Shown here: positions 34,725 through 42,871 of the stretch, piece by piece | Layout of the letters: every line of letters starts with the position of its first letter | How positions within the stretch are numbered: the first letter of the stretch is position 1 | Source: Clostridiales bacterium | Lineage (GTDB): Bacteria; Bacillota; Clostridia; Lachnospirales; Lachnospiraceae | Assembly (NCBI GenBank): GCA_029098165.1 | Contig: JAQXNU010000235.1 | Span: 1-47,664 of the forward strand | Direction: 5' to 3' | Length of the DNA stretch: 47,664 nt | Notes under the pieces: generated by a model | What the model saw: only the letters and a program-made list of their open reading frames with translations | The model's database searches: none | What the model was told of the DNA's origin: nothing | Made by a program: the position numbers and the translations under genes

Positions 34725-34763
34725 AAGAGAAGCTGTCACCAAAAAAGCAACAGCTCCTCTCAT
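34725..34763 (-). terminator. Terminator of the patatin gene
   Basis: Stem AGAG-AGCTGT/ACAGCT-CTCT with a loop of T residues, right after the stop codon. Confidence 0.8.
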
Positions 34764-35768
34764 TCATTTAATTGCTCTTTGTAGTCCAGTTGACTGATTA
34801 ACCAACATCTTAGCTAAAGAATCAATCGTAGACTTCTCTTTTTCTGCAAGACGATACCCAAATCCTAAAAATGTATCGATTGCTTCTTGCGAGTAAGCAT
34901 CCATCTTTGGTATGTTACTTTCAGTTTTTAACTGCATTCTAATATAGTTCTGCGGCTCACCAATTGATTTATACACGCGTCTAAGCTGATAATCCACTGT
35001 CTGCTCACTACCATCCATTAGAATATCAAACATCGGGATCGCCCAGTTAAGAAGTCCCCACAGTTTTGCTCTTTTGTAAGAGTATGATTTTGTATTTTTT
35101 ACATTACCAACGGAAACTGTTATGATATCTGCAGTCCGTTCACATTCAGGGAGTTTTAAAGCTTCTATCAGCGCACACATCGAAGGATTATTGGCAACGA
35201 CTCCACCATCAATCAAACAACCATAACAACTATATTGACCTTTCTGGCAAGTTGGTGGAAAATATGTCGGTGCAGCAGTCGAAGAAAGAATCGCATCCCG
35301 TAACATATAGTTACGATGATCATTAATCCTGCCAGAAACTGAATTAAAAAATACCGCACTCCTTTTCGTAATGTCATAAGAAGTCAATAAACAAGGCTTT
35401 CTTAAATCTCCTAATGTACTGTCACCAAAGTAACTCTTTAACATCTCTTCGAAATACTTGTTTGTATATTTGGCTCCCCAGAATGGATATGTCCACTGTC
35501 GACGAAAAATATAGCTGCCATAGTCAATATATGCCTGAATAACCTCTTTTGCCGAATATTTTGATTCACCACGTTCATTCGGATATAAATATAGAACCGT
35601 TAAAATTGACCCTGTACTTGTACCAGCTACTAGATCAAAATAATCTCCGATTCTTGCCTTTGGATTTTGACTATACTCACAGAGTTTTTCCTCTAAACTC
35701 TGTAATAAAACGGCGGAGACAATACCTCGCATTCCTCCGCCGTCAATTGATAGTATTTTTTTTTTCAT
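34764..35768 (-). CDS. Patatin-like phospholipase
   Basis: 334 residues from the ATG at 35768 (AAGG 8 nt upstream); an ATG six codons earlier lacks a site. It has the patatin oxyanion loop DGGGMRG at 9-15, the nucleophile Ser51 in GTSTG and the catalytic Asp187 in IDGG, so it is a probably active Ser-Asp lipid acyl hydrolase. No signal peptide. Similar proteins serve as effectors of CBASS defence systems, but no cyclase or other CBASS gene is nearby, so a lipid-metabolic role is the simpler reading. It is a stand-alone gene between mazG and ogt-like genes. Confidence 0.9.
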   Translation of the reverse strand: MKKKILSIDGGGMRGIVSAVLLQSLEEKLCEYSQNPKARIGDYFDLVAGTSTGSILTVLYLYPNERGESKYSAKEVIQAYIDYGSYIFRRQWTYPFWGAKYTNKYFEEMLKSYFGDSTLGDLRKPCLLTSYDITKRSAVFFNSVSGRINDHRNYMLRDAILSSTAAPTYFPPTCQKGQYSCYGCLIDGGVVANNPSMCALIEALKLPECERTADIITVSVGNVKNTKSYSYKRAKLWGLLNWAIPMFDILMDGSEQTVDYQLRRVYKSIGEPQNYIRMQLKTESNIPKMDAYSQEAIDTFLGFGYRLAEKEKSTIDSLAKMLVNQSTGLQRAIK

Positions 35769-35832
35769 GGAAACTACCTTCAGCATTTATTATTAATTAT
35801 ATGCCGAAAGTATAGAAACAATTCCAAACATC

Positions 35833-36156
35833 CTAGAATGACTGCTTGCTCCAACGATAATTCGTCATATCAACACAGCCATTTTCAAGGAACTTAACAC
35901 CTTCGCTTTCAAGTAGTTCTCTTTGACGATTTTCTCCCCCAAAAGCGAACGCCTTGGAAACTTCTCCTTTTACATTAACCACACGGTAGCAAGGAATATT
36001 ATCTGGATCTGGATTCACATGTAATGCATAACCTACTACTTTCGCGAGTTTACGATTACCTGCTAATCCTGCAACCTGACCATAGGATGCTACCGTTCCA
36101 TAAGGAATTTCCTTTACCACTTCATATATTCTTTGAAATGTACTCTTGTTTTCCAT
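35833..36156 (-). CDS. O6-alkylguanine-DNA alkyltransferase-like protein
   Basis: 107 residues, only the DNA-binding/catalytic domain. The helix-turn-helix is IPYGTVASYGQVAGLAGN and the active-site motif is IPCYRVV: the acceptor Cys56 is present, but the usual His of PCHR is Tyr57. Alkyltransferase-like (ATL) proteins have PWHR, so this is neither a standard MGMT nor a standard ATL. It could still repair, or only flag, O6-alkylguanine lesions. It overlaps neither neighbour; the permease is 27 nt upstream. Confidence 0.85.
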   Translation of the reverse strand: MENKSTFQRIYEVVKEIPYGTVASYGQVAGLAGNRKLAKVVGYALHVNPDPDNIPCYRVVNVKGEVSKAFAFGGENRQRELLESEGVKFLENGCVDMTNYRWSKQSF

Positions 36157-36183
36157 GATCTACTCCCTCTTACTAACCTTTTT

Positions 36184-37506
36184 TTAATTACGTGCACTAT
36201 ACCAGTATCCAGTAGTGCTAACAATAACACTAATAATAACAAAAAACATAAATGACGGATGCGTGATCGTTCCTCCCACAATAATAACAGAACCTAAGAT
36301 TGCAAGACTTGGTACTACGTATCCCATCATATTACTCTTGATTTCACCTTGTTTTCTAAGTTTCATAACCATGATGTACAATACACTAAACAATAGGTAG
36401 CTTAAACATACTGGAACTTCAGAAACGTCTCCCACCATACCGTTTTCTTGAGTAAAATAGTTTATGATTAACCAGAATAAACAGAGTCCAAATGCAAGTA
36501 GCGCTGAATAAACTGGCATATGTCCAAAATGCTTTGATTGCTTCGTAAGTAACTTGGAACATGGAACCATATTGCGAATTGCTAAGGAATATGGAAGTTG
36601 AATGAACGCTAAAACTAATCCGTTTAATGTACCAAGAACAGAGATGATAACAAAGATAAGTATTAACTTAGCTCCGATTCCTCCAAAAATCTGACTTGCA
36701 GCAGTGTATACGGAATCATTACCCTGTTTTAACACTGTTTCAACTCCGACCAATGATGTAATACCAACAAAGTAAAGCAAATAACATGCTAATACAGTGA
36801 TGGGAGCAATAATCATAGCTAATGGAAGATTCTTTCTACTATTTTTTATCTCATGACAGATTGTCGTTGCAACAGACCACCCATCATAGGAAAAGGCAAT
36901 CGGCGCAAAAGCTGCAACCCAGTGAGATGAACTCACTGTCTGACTTAGTGTACTAAAATCATTCTGAGCAATCTCCATTGGCTTTCCAAAGAGAATACCT
37001 GCAATTGCAAAGATGATTAGTGGAATCAACTTTATGATCATCGCAGCGTTCTGAATAAAACCACCAAGTGCCGCTGACAAGGCATTTGCCCCAAAAACTA
37101 ATGCTAACATGATTGCCGCAATAAGACTACTATTCTTAATTGTAGACTCAATTTGAAATAGCTGACACATATAAAGACCTGTGACCCACGCAACAACACC
37201 AATGATCGGTGCAAAATATAAAAACATCTGAAACCATCCGGCTGCTCCTGCTACCTTACGGTTAACAAAGCTCTCCATATATCCGACAATGCCACCTGGA
37301 GCATCTGTTCTGGATGCCAGCTGTGCAATTGTTAATGAACCGAATACGATTGCAATCGCAGCAACAGCAAATACTATGATTCCAAGAAACATATTTCCAT
37401 TTGTATAGCGTAAAACATCATCTGATTTAAAGAATATTCCTGAACCAATTACAATACCGGTGATCATTGTAATGGCCGTTAACAATCCGTACTTTTTCTC
37501 TTGCAT
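36184..37506 (-). CDS. APC-superfamily amino acid permease
   Basis: 440 residues with about 12 membrane helices. The first helix carries GIVIGSGIFF, the substrate-backbone-binding motif, and helix 6 contains FAPIAFSYDGWSVATTICHEIKN, like the SteT/LAT exchangers. It probably exchanges or imports neutral amino acids; specificity cannot be read. It has its own SigA-like promoter, and is followed by the alkyltransferase-like gene. Confidence 0.88.
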   Translation of the reverse strand: MQEKKYGLLTAITMITGIVIGSGIFFKSDDVLRYTNGNMFLGIIVFAVAAIAIVFGSLTIAQLASRTDAPGGIVGYMESFVNRKVAGAAGWFQMFLYFAPIIGVVAWVTGLYMCQLFQIESTIKNSSLIAAIMLALVFGANALSAALGGFIQNAAMIIKLIPLIIFAIAGILFGKPMEIAQNDFSTLSQTVSSSHWVAAFAPIAFSYDGWSVATTICHEIKNSRKNLPLAMIIAPITVLACYLLYFVGITSLVGVETVLKQGNDSVYTAASQIFGGIGAKLILIFVIISVLGTLNGLVLAFIQLPYSLAIRNMVPCSKLLTKQSKHFGHMPVYSALLAFGLCLFWLIINYFTQENGMVGDVSEVPVCLSYLLFSVLYIMVMKLRKQGEIKSNMMGYVVPSLAILGSVIIVGGTITHPSFMFFVIISVIVSTTGYWYSARN

Positions 37507-37545
37507 TCTTTCCTCCGTAGTAAAAATATTAATACCAATTCTTAG

Positions 37546-37574
37546 AATGTACCTTTTATTAGTAATTATGTCAA
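37546..37574 (-). promoter_or_regulatory. Promoter of the amino acid permease
   Basis: TTGACA (37574-37569), 17 bp, TACATT (37551-37546). Confidence 0.7.
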
Positions 37575-37609
37575 TGTAGTTTTACTGGTATTTCTATCCG
37601 ACTCCATCA

Positions 37610-37668
37610 AAAAGAGGAGATGATATATCGCTATTTTTCCCGGGTCACGATGTATCTTCTCCTCTAAT
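37610..37668 (-). terminator. Terminator of spoVT
   Basis: Stem of about 18 bp AGAGGAGA...ATCG/CGAT...TCTCCTCT with a loop of about 17 nt and a T run on the minus strand. Confidence 0.85.
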
Positions 37669-37677
37669 ATGTCATAT

Positions 37678-38223
37678 TTAGTTTTCCATCTGTCTTCCTA
37701 AGAATGCTGCTGCGGTAGCTGCTAACTTGTTCTCAACTTCACCAAGTTTAGTTTTAGCATCTCTTGTTAAGATTAAAACGGCACCAATTGCATCACCTTC
37801 ACAAATGATAGGTGCGATCACTTGGTAAGCGATGTCTTCATCATCTTGTGCGATGCGGATAAAGCCTTTTTCTTCTCTTGCTGCCATAACTGTTTCTCTG
37901 TCATTGATAAGAGCTTCTAATTCTTTACTGATTGGCTTAGTAACCCAATCTTTTTTTCCGCCACCAGAAATAGCAACAAATTGATCTTTATCTGCGATTG
38001 CAACAATATGTCCTGTTGTGTGACCAATGGAGTCAGCATATTGCTTTGCAAACTGGCCAAGCTCACCGATTGGAGAGTATTTCTTTAAGATAATTTCTCC
38101 TTCACGATCAGTAAAAATTTCAAGTGGATCTCCTTCACGGATGCGTAAAGTTCTTCTAATCTCCTTAGGAATTACCACTCTTCCCAAATCATCTATGCGT
38201 CTTACGATTCCTGTTGCCTTCAT
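37678..38223 (-). CDS. spoVT: Stage V sporulation protein T
   Basis: 181 residues. The N-terminal AbrB swapped-hairpin domain is MKATGIVRRIDDLGRVVIPK...LRIREGDPLEIF, followed by a GAF-like C-terminal domain (about 57-181). SpoVT modulates SigG-dependent genes in the forespore. GGAGG lies before the ATG. In most Clostridia the gene lies between prsA and mazG without the four to five extra genes seen here on each side. I could not place a convincing SigG promoter. Confidence 0.96.
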   Translation of the reverse strand: MKATGIVRRIDDLGRVVIPKEIRRTLRIREGDPLEIFTDREGEIILKKYSPIGELGQFAKQYADSIGHTTGHIVAIADKDQFVAISGGGKKDWVTKPISKELEALINDRETVMAAREEKGFIRIAQDDEDIAYQVIAPIICEGDAIGAVLILTRDAKTKLGEVENKLAATAAAFLGRQMEN

Positions 38224-38414
38224 TTAGAATATTCCTCCATTTACTTCGTCAATCTTAGATGCATGTCATTAAAATATTGCTATGACTATATTGTTTGTAA
38301 ATTCAAGGAATTTATACCTATATATGAATGCCTTACAATAAAATATTTTAATAACGATGCATATCTTTAAACCCTTATGAACTACTATACTACCTCTCAT
38401 CGTTATTAATTTCT

Positions 38415-38443
38415 GACAAGAAAGGCCCGTAAATTAATGGCTT
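38415..38443 (-). terminator. Terminator of truA
   Basis: Stem ACAAGAAAGGCC/GGCTTTTCTTGT, just after the truA stop codon. Confidence 0.7.
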
Positions 38444-38450
38444 TTCTTGT

Positions 38451-39227
38451 TTAATAACTTACTTGTTTTAAAAATAAGCCCTGAGGATATAAAAGTATTC
38501 CTGCATTACTTCGTTCTTTACTTTTTAGTGCCTGCGACACACTAATTATGGTGCGCTTCCCTTCACCAACCTCAACTAGTGTACCTACAATGATTCGAAT
38601 CATATGATGTAAAAAACCATCACCACAACATTCAATTCTTACTTCCGAACTATATTTGTCGACAACGCGGTAGATTTTAATATCATGAATGGTACGAATT
38701 GTTGATTTTCCATCTTTTCTATCCGTTGAAAATGCTTTAAAATCATGAGTTCCAATTAAGTGCTTTGCTGCCTCTTTCATACGATCAATATCTAAATCCA
38801 TATGAGTTGGGTAAGTGTACTTTCTTGTAAATACATTTTCCCGTTCTCTCGTATCAATCCGATATTCGTATACTTTACTGACAGCGTCATATCTTGCATG
38901 AAAATCTCTTGCTACCTGATTTGCAGTTAACACTCTCACATCATTTGGCAGCCTTAAATTTAATTCTTTTCGAATCTCATCAGCATCATAACTTACTGCT
39001 GTACGAAAATTACAAACCTGCTGTAACGCATGAACTCCAGAATCTGTTCTGCCAGACCCAATCACGTGAACAGATTCCCCTAGAATCTCTCCCAATGTTG
39101 TCTCTAACATTCCCTGGATCGTATTTTTACAATCTGACTCATCCTTTAGTCGTTGCCATCCTTTATAGCTAGTCCCGTCATACATCAAAGTTAACATTAT
39201 GTTATTTACTTTCTTTTCATTACCCAT
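38451..39227 (-). CDS. truA: tRNA pseudouridine(38-40) synthase TruA
   Basis: 258 residues from the ATG at 39227 (AGGTAAG upstream); a TTG 11 codons earlier is in frame but less likely. It starts with LTLMYDGTSYKGWQRL, has the catalytic Asp in GSGRTDSGVHALQQ, and later RYDAVSKVYEYRI and FLHHMIRIIVGTLVEVGEGK. It modifies the anticodon arm of many tRNAs. It lies apart from its usual ribosomal protein/ecfT neighbours, which suggests a relocated copy or a paralogue; some Clostridia have two truA genes. Confidence 0.94.
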   Translation of the reverse strand: MGNEKKVNNIMLTLMYDGTSYKGWQRLKDESDCKNTIQGMLETTLGEILGESVHVIGSGRTDSGVHALQQVCNFRTAVSYDADEIRKELNLRLPNDVRVLTANQVARDFHARYDAVSKVYEYRIDTRERENVFTRKYTYPTHMDLDIDRMKEAAKHLIGTHDFKAFSTDRKDGKSTIRTIHDIKIYRVVDKYSSEVRIECCGDGFLHHMIRIIVGTLVEVGEGKRTIISVSQALKSKERSNAGILLYPQGLFLKQVSY

Positions 39228-39409
39228 ACAACTTACCTGCACTTTTAGTGGATTTGGCAACTGCCAAGCTCATAGCTTTCTTATTATAGTAAAAAGAATC
39301 CAATTCTTCAATATCTAGCCTTTAAATTTTTTATTTTTTTTATATTTTCCTATTTTTTGCAATAAATCAGGTAATAATCCATGCCGTTTTCTCCATATAA
39401 AAGAAGTAA

Positions 39410-39437
39410 TTGAAAAAAATTATTTTTGTGGTACACT
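39410..39437 (+). promoter_or_regulatory. Putative promoter of the LTA-synthase-like gene
   Basis: TTGAAA (39410-39415), 16 bp, TACACT (39432-39437), about 70 nt before the start codon; the rest of the 280-nt gap is A/T-rich with no other feature seen. Confidence 0.45.
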
Positions 39438-39508
39438 AATAATCGTCAATTTATAAAAATTATACATTTTATGGTAAAATTACGATCACTATATAAGGAG
39501 GAGAATTC

Positions 39509-41629
39509 ATGAAAGAAAAAATACGCGCTCGTTTTGATCATATAAAAACAATGCTGAAACATCCAATGCTCCAGTGCGTATGGATTTCACTTGCACTTAA
39601 TTTCTTTATTGAGATCATGTCCCGTCGTTCTCTATTGGGTGCATTTAAGTATTTCTTTACGAGCCCTTTGATCTTTATATATAATACCTTGATCATATTG
39701 ATAACGATTTCAATCAGTTTATTTTTTCGTAGAAGATTTTTTGCTTTTTCTGTAATCTCACTGATCTGGATTATTATTGGTATCACGGATTTCATATTAT
39801 TGATGTTTCGAACAACACCATTTACCGCAACTGATATTATTTTAATAAAATCAGCTCTAGATATCTGGCAGCATTACTTAAAACTCTATCACCTTATACT
39901 GATTGCAGCATTGCTAATACTTATTATTTTTGGATGTATCATTATCTTTAAGAAATCAAAGAAACATGAGCGTAAAATATCCTACTTAAAGCTTGCAATC
40001 TTCACTGCTGGGACCGTAACCGCCACATTTGGTTTCACCGAACTTGGCTTACAGACTGGCCTATTAGCAAAAAACTTTGGTAATATTGCTAATGCTTATC
40101 ATTCTTACGGTTTACCATACTGTTTTATTAATGGTTTCATCAATACGGGTGTTAATAAGCCATCCATTTATTCCTCTGAGGTGGTAAGCACAATTGTAGA
40201 TGCTGTAGAACAGGGTAAGGTCGTTACGTCTTCAGAAATCGAACCAACCATAACGATTACTGTGACACCGGTTCCTGAACCTACGAAGGTTCCAACGCCT
40301 ACTGCGACACCTACTCCAGTTCCTCCTGCTACTGTAGCAGATGAAGAAACACCTAATATCATCTTCCTTCAGCTAGAATCCTTCTTTGATCCAACAAGAA
40401 TCATTGGAACGGAATACACAAAAGATCCAATTCCAACGTTTCATAAACTAAGAGAGGAATTCTCTTCTGGTTTTTTAAGTGTTCCTAGTGTTGGTGCTGG
40501 TACTGCAAATACAGAATTTGAGATCATCACAGGTATGAATCTCGACTTCTTCGGACCTGGGGAATATCCTTACAAAACAATCCTCCAGAAGAAGACTTGC
40601 GAAAGTATAAGTTATAACTTAAAAAACCTAGGTTACAGTACACATGCGCTCCACAATAATACTGCAACCTTTTACGATCGTAATCTTGTTTTCTCTCAAT
40701 TAGGATTTGATAGCTTTACTAGTATTGAATATATGGATAATATCGAACGGACTCCTCTCAACTGGGCAAAAGATAAAGTACTGACCTCGGAGATCATAAA
40801 GGTTTTAGATTCTACAAGTAATCAAGATTATATCTATGCAATTTCCGTTCAGGGACATGGAAGTTATCCGACATCTGCGATTTTAGAGAATCCTGAAATT
40901 GATGTAATGCTTTCTGATGAAGCATCATCCAGCCTTTACTATCCTCTCTTATACTATGTGAATCAGATTCATGAGATGGATGATTTTATTAAGGCGCTAA
41001 CAGAACAGTTAAGTAAACGTAACGAAAAGACGGTTCTGGTTATGTACGGAGATCATTTACCGGGATTCCAGATTGATGAAACAAATTTAACCAATGCAAA
41101 TTTATTTCAGACAGAATATATTATCTGGTCAAATTTCGACATGAACGTAGAAAAAGAAGATATCGAAGCTTATCAGTTATCAGCAACTGTTCAAAAATAC
41201 CTGAATATGCATGAAGGCTTGATTACAAAACTTCATCAGACACAAAAAGATTCCGATATCTATCTCGATGAGCTTCAAGTATTAATCTATGATATGCTTT
41301 ATGGTGACATGGAATGTTTCGGAGGAATTAACCCATATACACCAACGAATATCCAAATGGGAATTAATAAAATTAAGCTGTTAAATGCTGATTTTGTAGC
41401 ACCTTCTATCAGTGGAGAGGATGGCCTTCTTGTCATTAGTGGCCAGAATTTCACACCGTACAGCAAGATTTATGTAAATGATGAGAATTATAGTACGATT
41501 TTTGTAAATAAAAACCTTCTTGTAGCAACCCTTCCAAGTGTTGTTGCCGGGGATAAAATCAACATCATACAGTCAGGTAACGACATGTACGAATTAAGTC
41601 GTACTGATGATTATATCTATAATAAATAA
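39509..41629 (+). CDS. LTA synthase-like membrane sulfatase-fold protein with C-terminal IPT/TIG-like domain
   Basis: 706 residues. Five membrane helices occupy about 20-200, followed by a Pro/Thr-rich linker (about 245-278). The extracellular alkaline-phosphatase-like domain starts TPNIIFLQLESF (metal ligand Glu290), has the catalytic Thr332 in GAGTANTEFE and the metal site VMYGDHLPGF. Residues about 630-706 look like an IPT/TIG beta domain (ISGEDGLLVISGQNFTPYSKIYVND). The core would transfer glycerol-phosphate or a similar group onto a glycolipid or glycan. The linker and tail are extra to Bacillus LtaS. AAGGAGGAG precedes the ATG. Confidence 0.88.
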   Translation: MKEKIRARFDHIKTMLKHPMLQCVWISLALNFFIEIMSRRSLLGAFKYFFTSPLIFIYNTLIILITISISLFFRRRFFAFSVISLIWIIIGITDFILLMFRTTPFTATDIILIKSALDIWQHYLKLYHLILIAALLILIIFGCIIIFKKSKKHERKISYLKLAIFTAGTVTATFGFTELGLQTGLLAKNFGNIANAYHSYGLPYCFINGFINTGVNKPSIYSSEVVSTIVDAVEQGKVVTSSEIEPTITITVTPVPEPTKVPTPTATPTPVPPATVADEETPNIIFLQLESFFDPTRIIGTEYTKDPIPTFHKLREEFSSGFLSVPSVGAGTANTEFEIITGMNLDFFGPGEYPYKTILQKKTCESISYNLKNLGYSTHALHNNTATFYDRNLVFSQLGFDSFTSIEYMDNIERTPLNWAKDKVLTSEIIKVLDSTSNQDYIYAISVQGHGSYPTSAILENPEIDVMLSDEASSSLYYPLLYYVNQIHEMDDFIKALTEQLSKRNEKTVLVMYGDHLPGFQIDETNLTNANLFQTEYIIWSNFDMNVEKEDIEAYQLSATVQKYLNMHEGLITKLHQTQKDSDIYLDELQVLIYDMLYGDMECFGGINPYTPTNIQMGINKIKLLNADFVAPSISGEDGLLVISGQNFTPYSKIYVNDENYSTIFVNKNLLVATLPSVVAGDKINIIQSGNDMYELSRTDDYIYNK

Positions 41630-41630
41630 T

Positions 41631-41730
41631 CAAAAGAAGGGGCTGTGAAAAACACCCAAAAGAGCAATGAGAAGAGAGTCGGTGAATCAAACTTATCTCC
41701 TTGCTGTTCTTTCACAGCCCCTTCTTTTTA
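41631..41730. repeat. Palindromic repeat, copy C (internally deleted)
   Basis: About 100 bp with outer arms AAAAGAAGGGGCTGTGAAA and TTTCACAGCCCCTTCTTTT. The left part continues GAGCAATGAGAAGAGAGTCG and GTGAATCAAA, which matches the right arm of copy A read in reverse, while the central AATTTGGCT block and most of the opposite arm are missing. It lies between the convergent LTA-synthase-like and prsA genes and should terminate both. Confidence 0.85.
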
Positions 41731-41749
41731 TACCAATATCTGTGATCAA

Positions 41750-42802
41750 CTATTGAACAATATCATCTTTAAGAGAAATTGAATTATAAAGATCCTCATT
41801 GATCTTTACTTCTTTACTTGTCTCCCAAGTTTTATACATCTCGTTAAATGCTTTCTCTTGACGTTCACTGATGATTTCTTCTTTCTTGGCATCTGTTGCT
41901 TCCTGATCCACTTCATCTACACAATAAAAGATAAAATAGCCTTCTTCATTATCAATGACATCACTTACTTCACCCTTTTTCAAAGCAAATGCAACCTTTT
42001 CTAGTTCAGGCTTCATGTCACCCTTACCAACAGTAAGTTCTACTTCATCATCGTCATCTGAATTAGCTAAAGCAAAGTCTTTAAAATTTGATACCGTTAA
42101 TGCTTCTTCATGAAGCTGTTCTGCCTTTGCTTTTGCATCTTCTAACTGTTCTGTAGTATACTCAAAGCGCTTACCATCGGCATCATATCCATATTTCGCA
42201 ACTAAGATATACTGAAACACACTTTGTTTCGCTTCTTCATCGCTGACATTGGTATCCACATTCAATGTCAAACTCTCATAGATTTTATTATATAAAACAT
42301 TATCCTTATAGATATTTCTAATGATATCTTTATTTACAGAATAATAGTCGATAGCCTCTTGGCTAAAATTACTTAAAAATTGAGATGTGTATTCATCTAC
42401 ATCCAAAAGTTCATCTTCACTTAATGTAATTCCCAACTCTTGTGCCTGAGAACATACAAGCTTGATATTGATAATCTGATCAAGGACAGACTGTTTAAAT
42501 TTCTGCTCATAAGTAGTGCCCTCATCATCAATCTCCATGGACCAGATATCATTTCCATATGTCTCAACAATTTCATCACGCTGTGACTGAAGATAAATAC
42601 GGAACTCATCAAATGTAACCTCTTGATCATTGATGGTTACGATTACTTTCGATGCATTATTCTGAATATTCTCTTCAGGTGCTGGTGTTGTCGTTCCCTC
42701 CACCATCACACTGCTATCTTTACTTGCTTCTTTTCCTTTACTGCAGCCAGCCATAGAAAGTGCTAAAGTCGCAGTCATAATCCATATAATTTTCTTTCTC
42801 AC
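41750..42802 (-). CDS. prsA: PrsA-like foldase lipoprotein (peptidyl-prolyl isomerase)
   Basis: 350 residues starting at a GTG with AAGAAGGG upstream. A lipoprotein signal MRKKIIWIMTATLALSMAGC puts the lipid-modified Cys at 20. An N-terminal SurA-like chaperone domain (about 50-190) precedes the parvulin region (about 190-320: FQYILVAKYG, FKDFALANS, GKGDMKPELEKVAFALKKGEVSDVID). It assists folding of secreted proteins at the outer face of the membrane. It follows mfd by 69 nt, the usual clostridial order. Confidence 0.9.
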   Translation of the reverse strand: MRKKIIWIMTATLALSMAGCSKGKEASKDSSVMVEGTTTPAPEENIQNNASKVIVTINDQEVTFDEFRIYLQSQRDEIVETYGNDIWSMEIDDEGTTYEQKFKQSVLDQIINIKLVCSQAQELGITLSEDELLDVDEYTSQFLSNFSQEAIDYYSVNKDIIRNIYKDNVLYNKIYESLTLNVDTNVSDEEAKQSVFQYILVAKYGYDADGKRFEYTTEQLEDAKAKAEQLHEEALTVSNFKDFALANSDDDDEVELTVGKGDMKPELEKVAFALKKGEVSDVIDNEEGYFIFYCVDEVDQEATDAKKEEIISERQEKAFNEMYKTWETSKEVKINEDLYNSISLKDDIVQ

Positions 42803-42871
42803 TTTATCTTTACCCTTCTTTTTAAGTTATTCTCTTTCCAACTAAATAGTAGCTTACCTTACAGTTATCGG

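Noticed and set aside
34764-35768. Patatin as effector of a CBASS-type defence system
   Set aside because: No nucleotide cyclase, Cap2/Cap3 or other defence gene is adjacent; neighbours are housekeeping genes.
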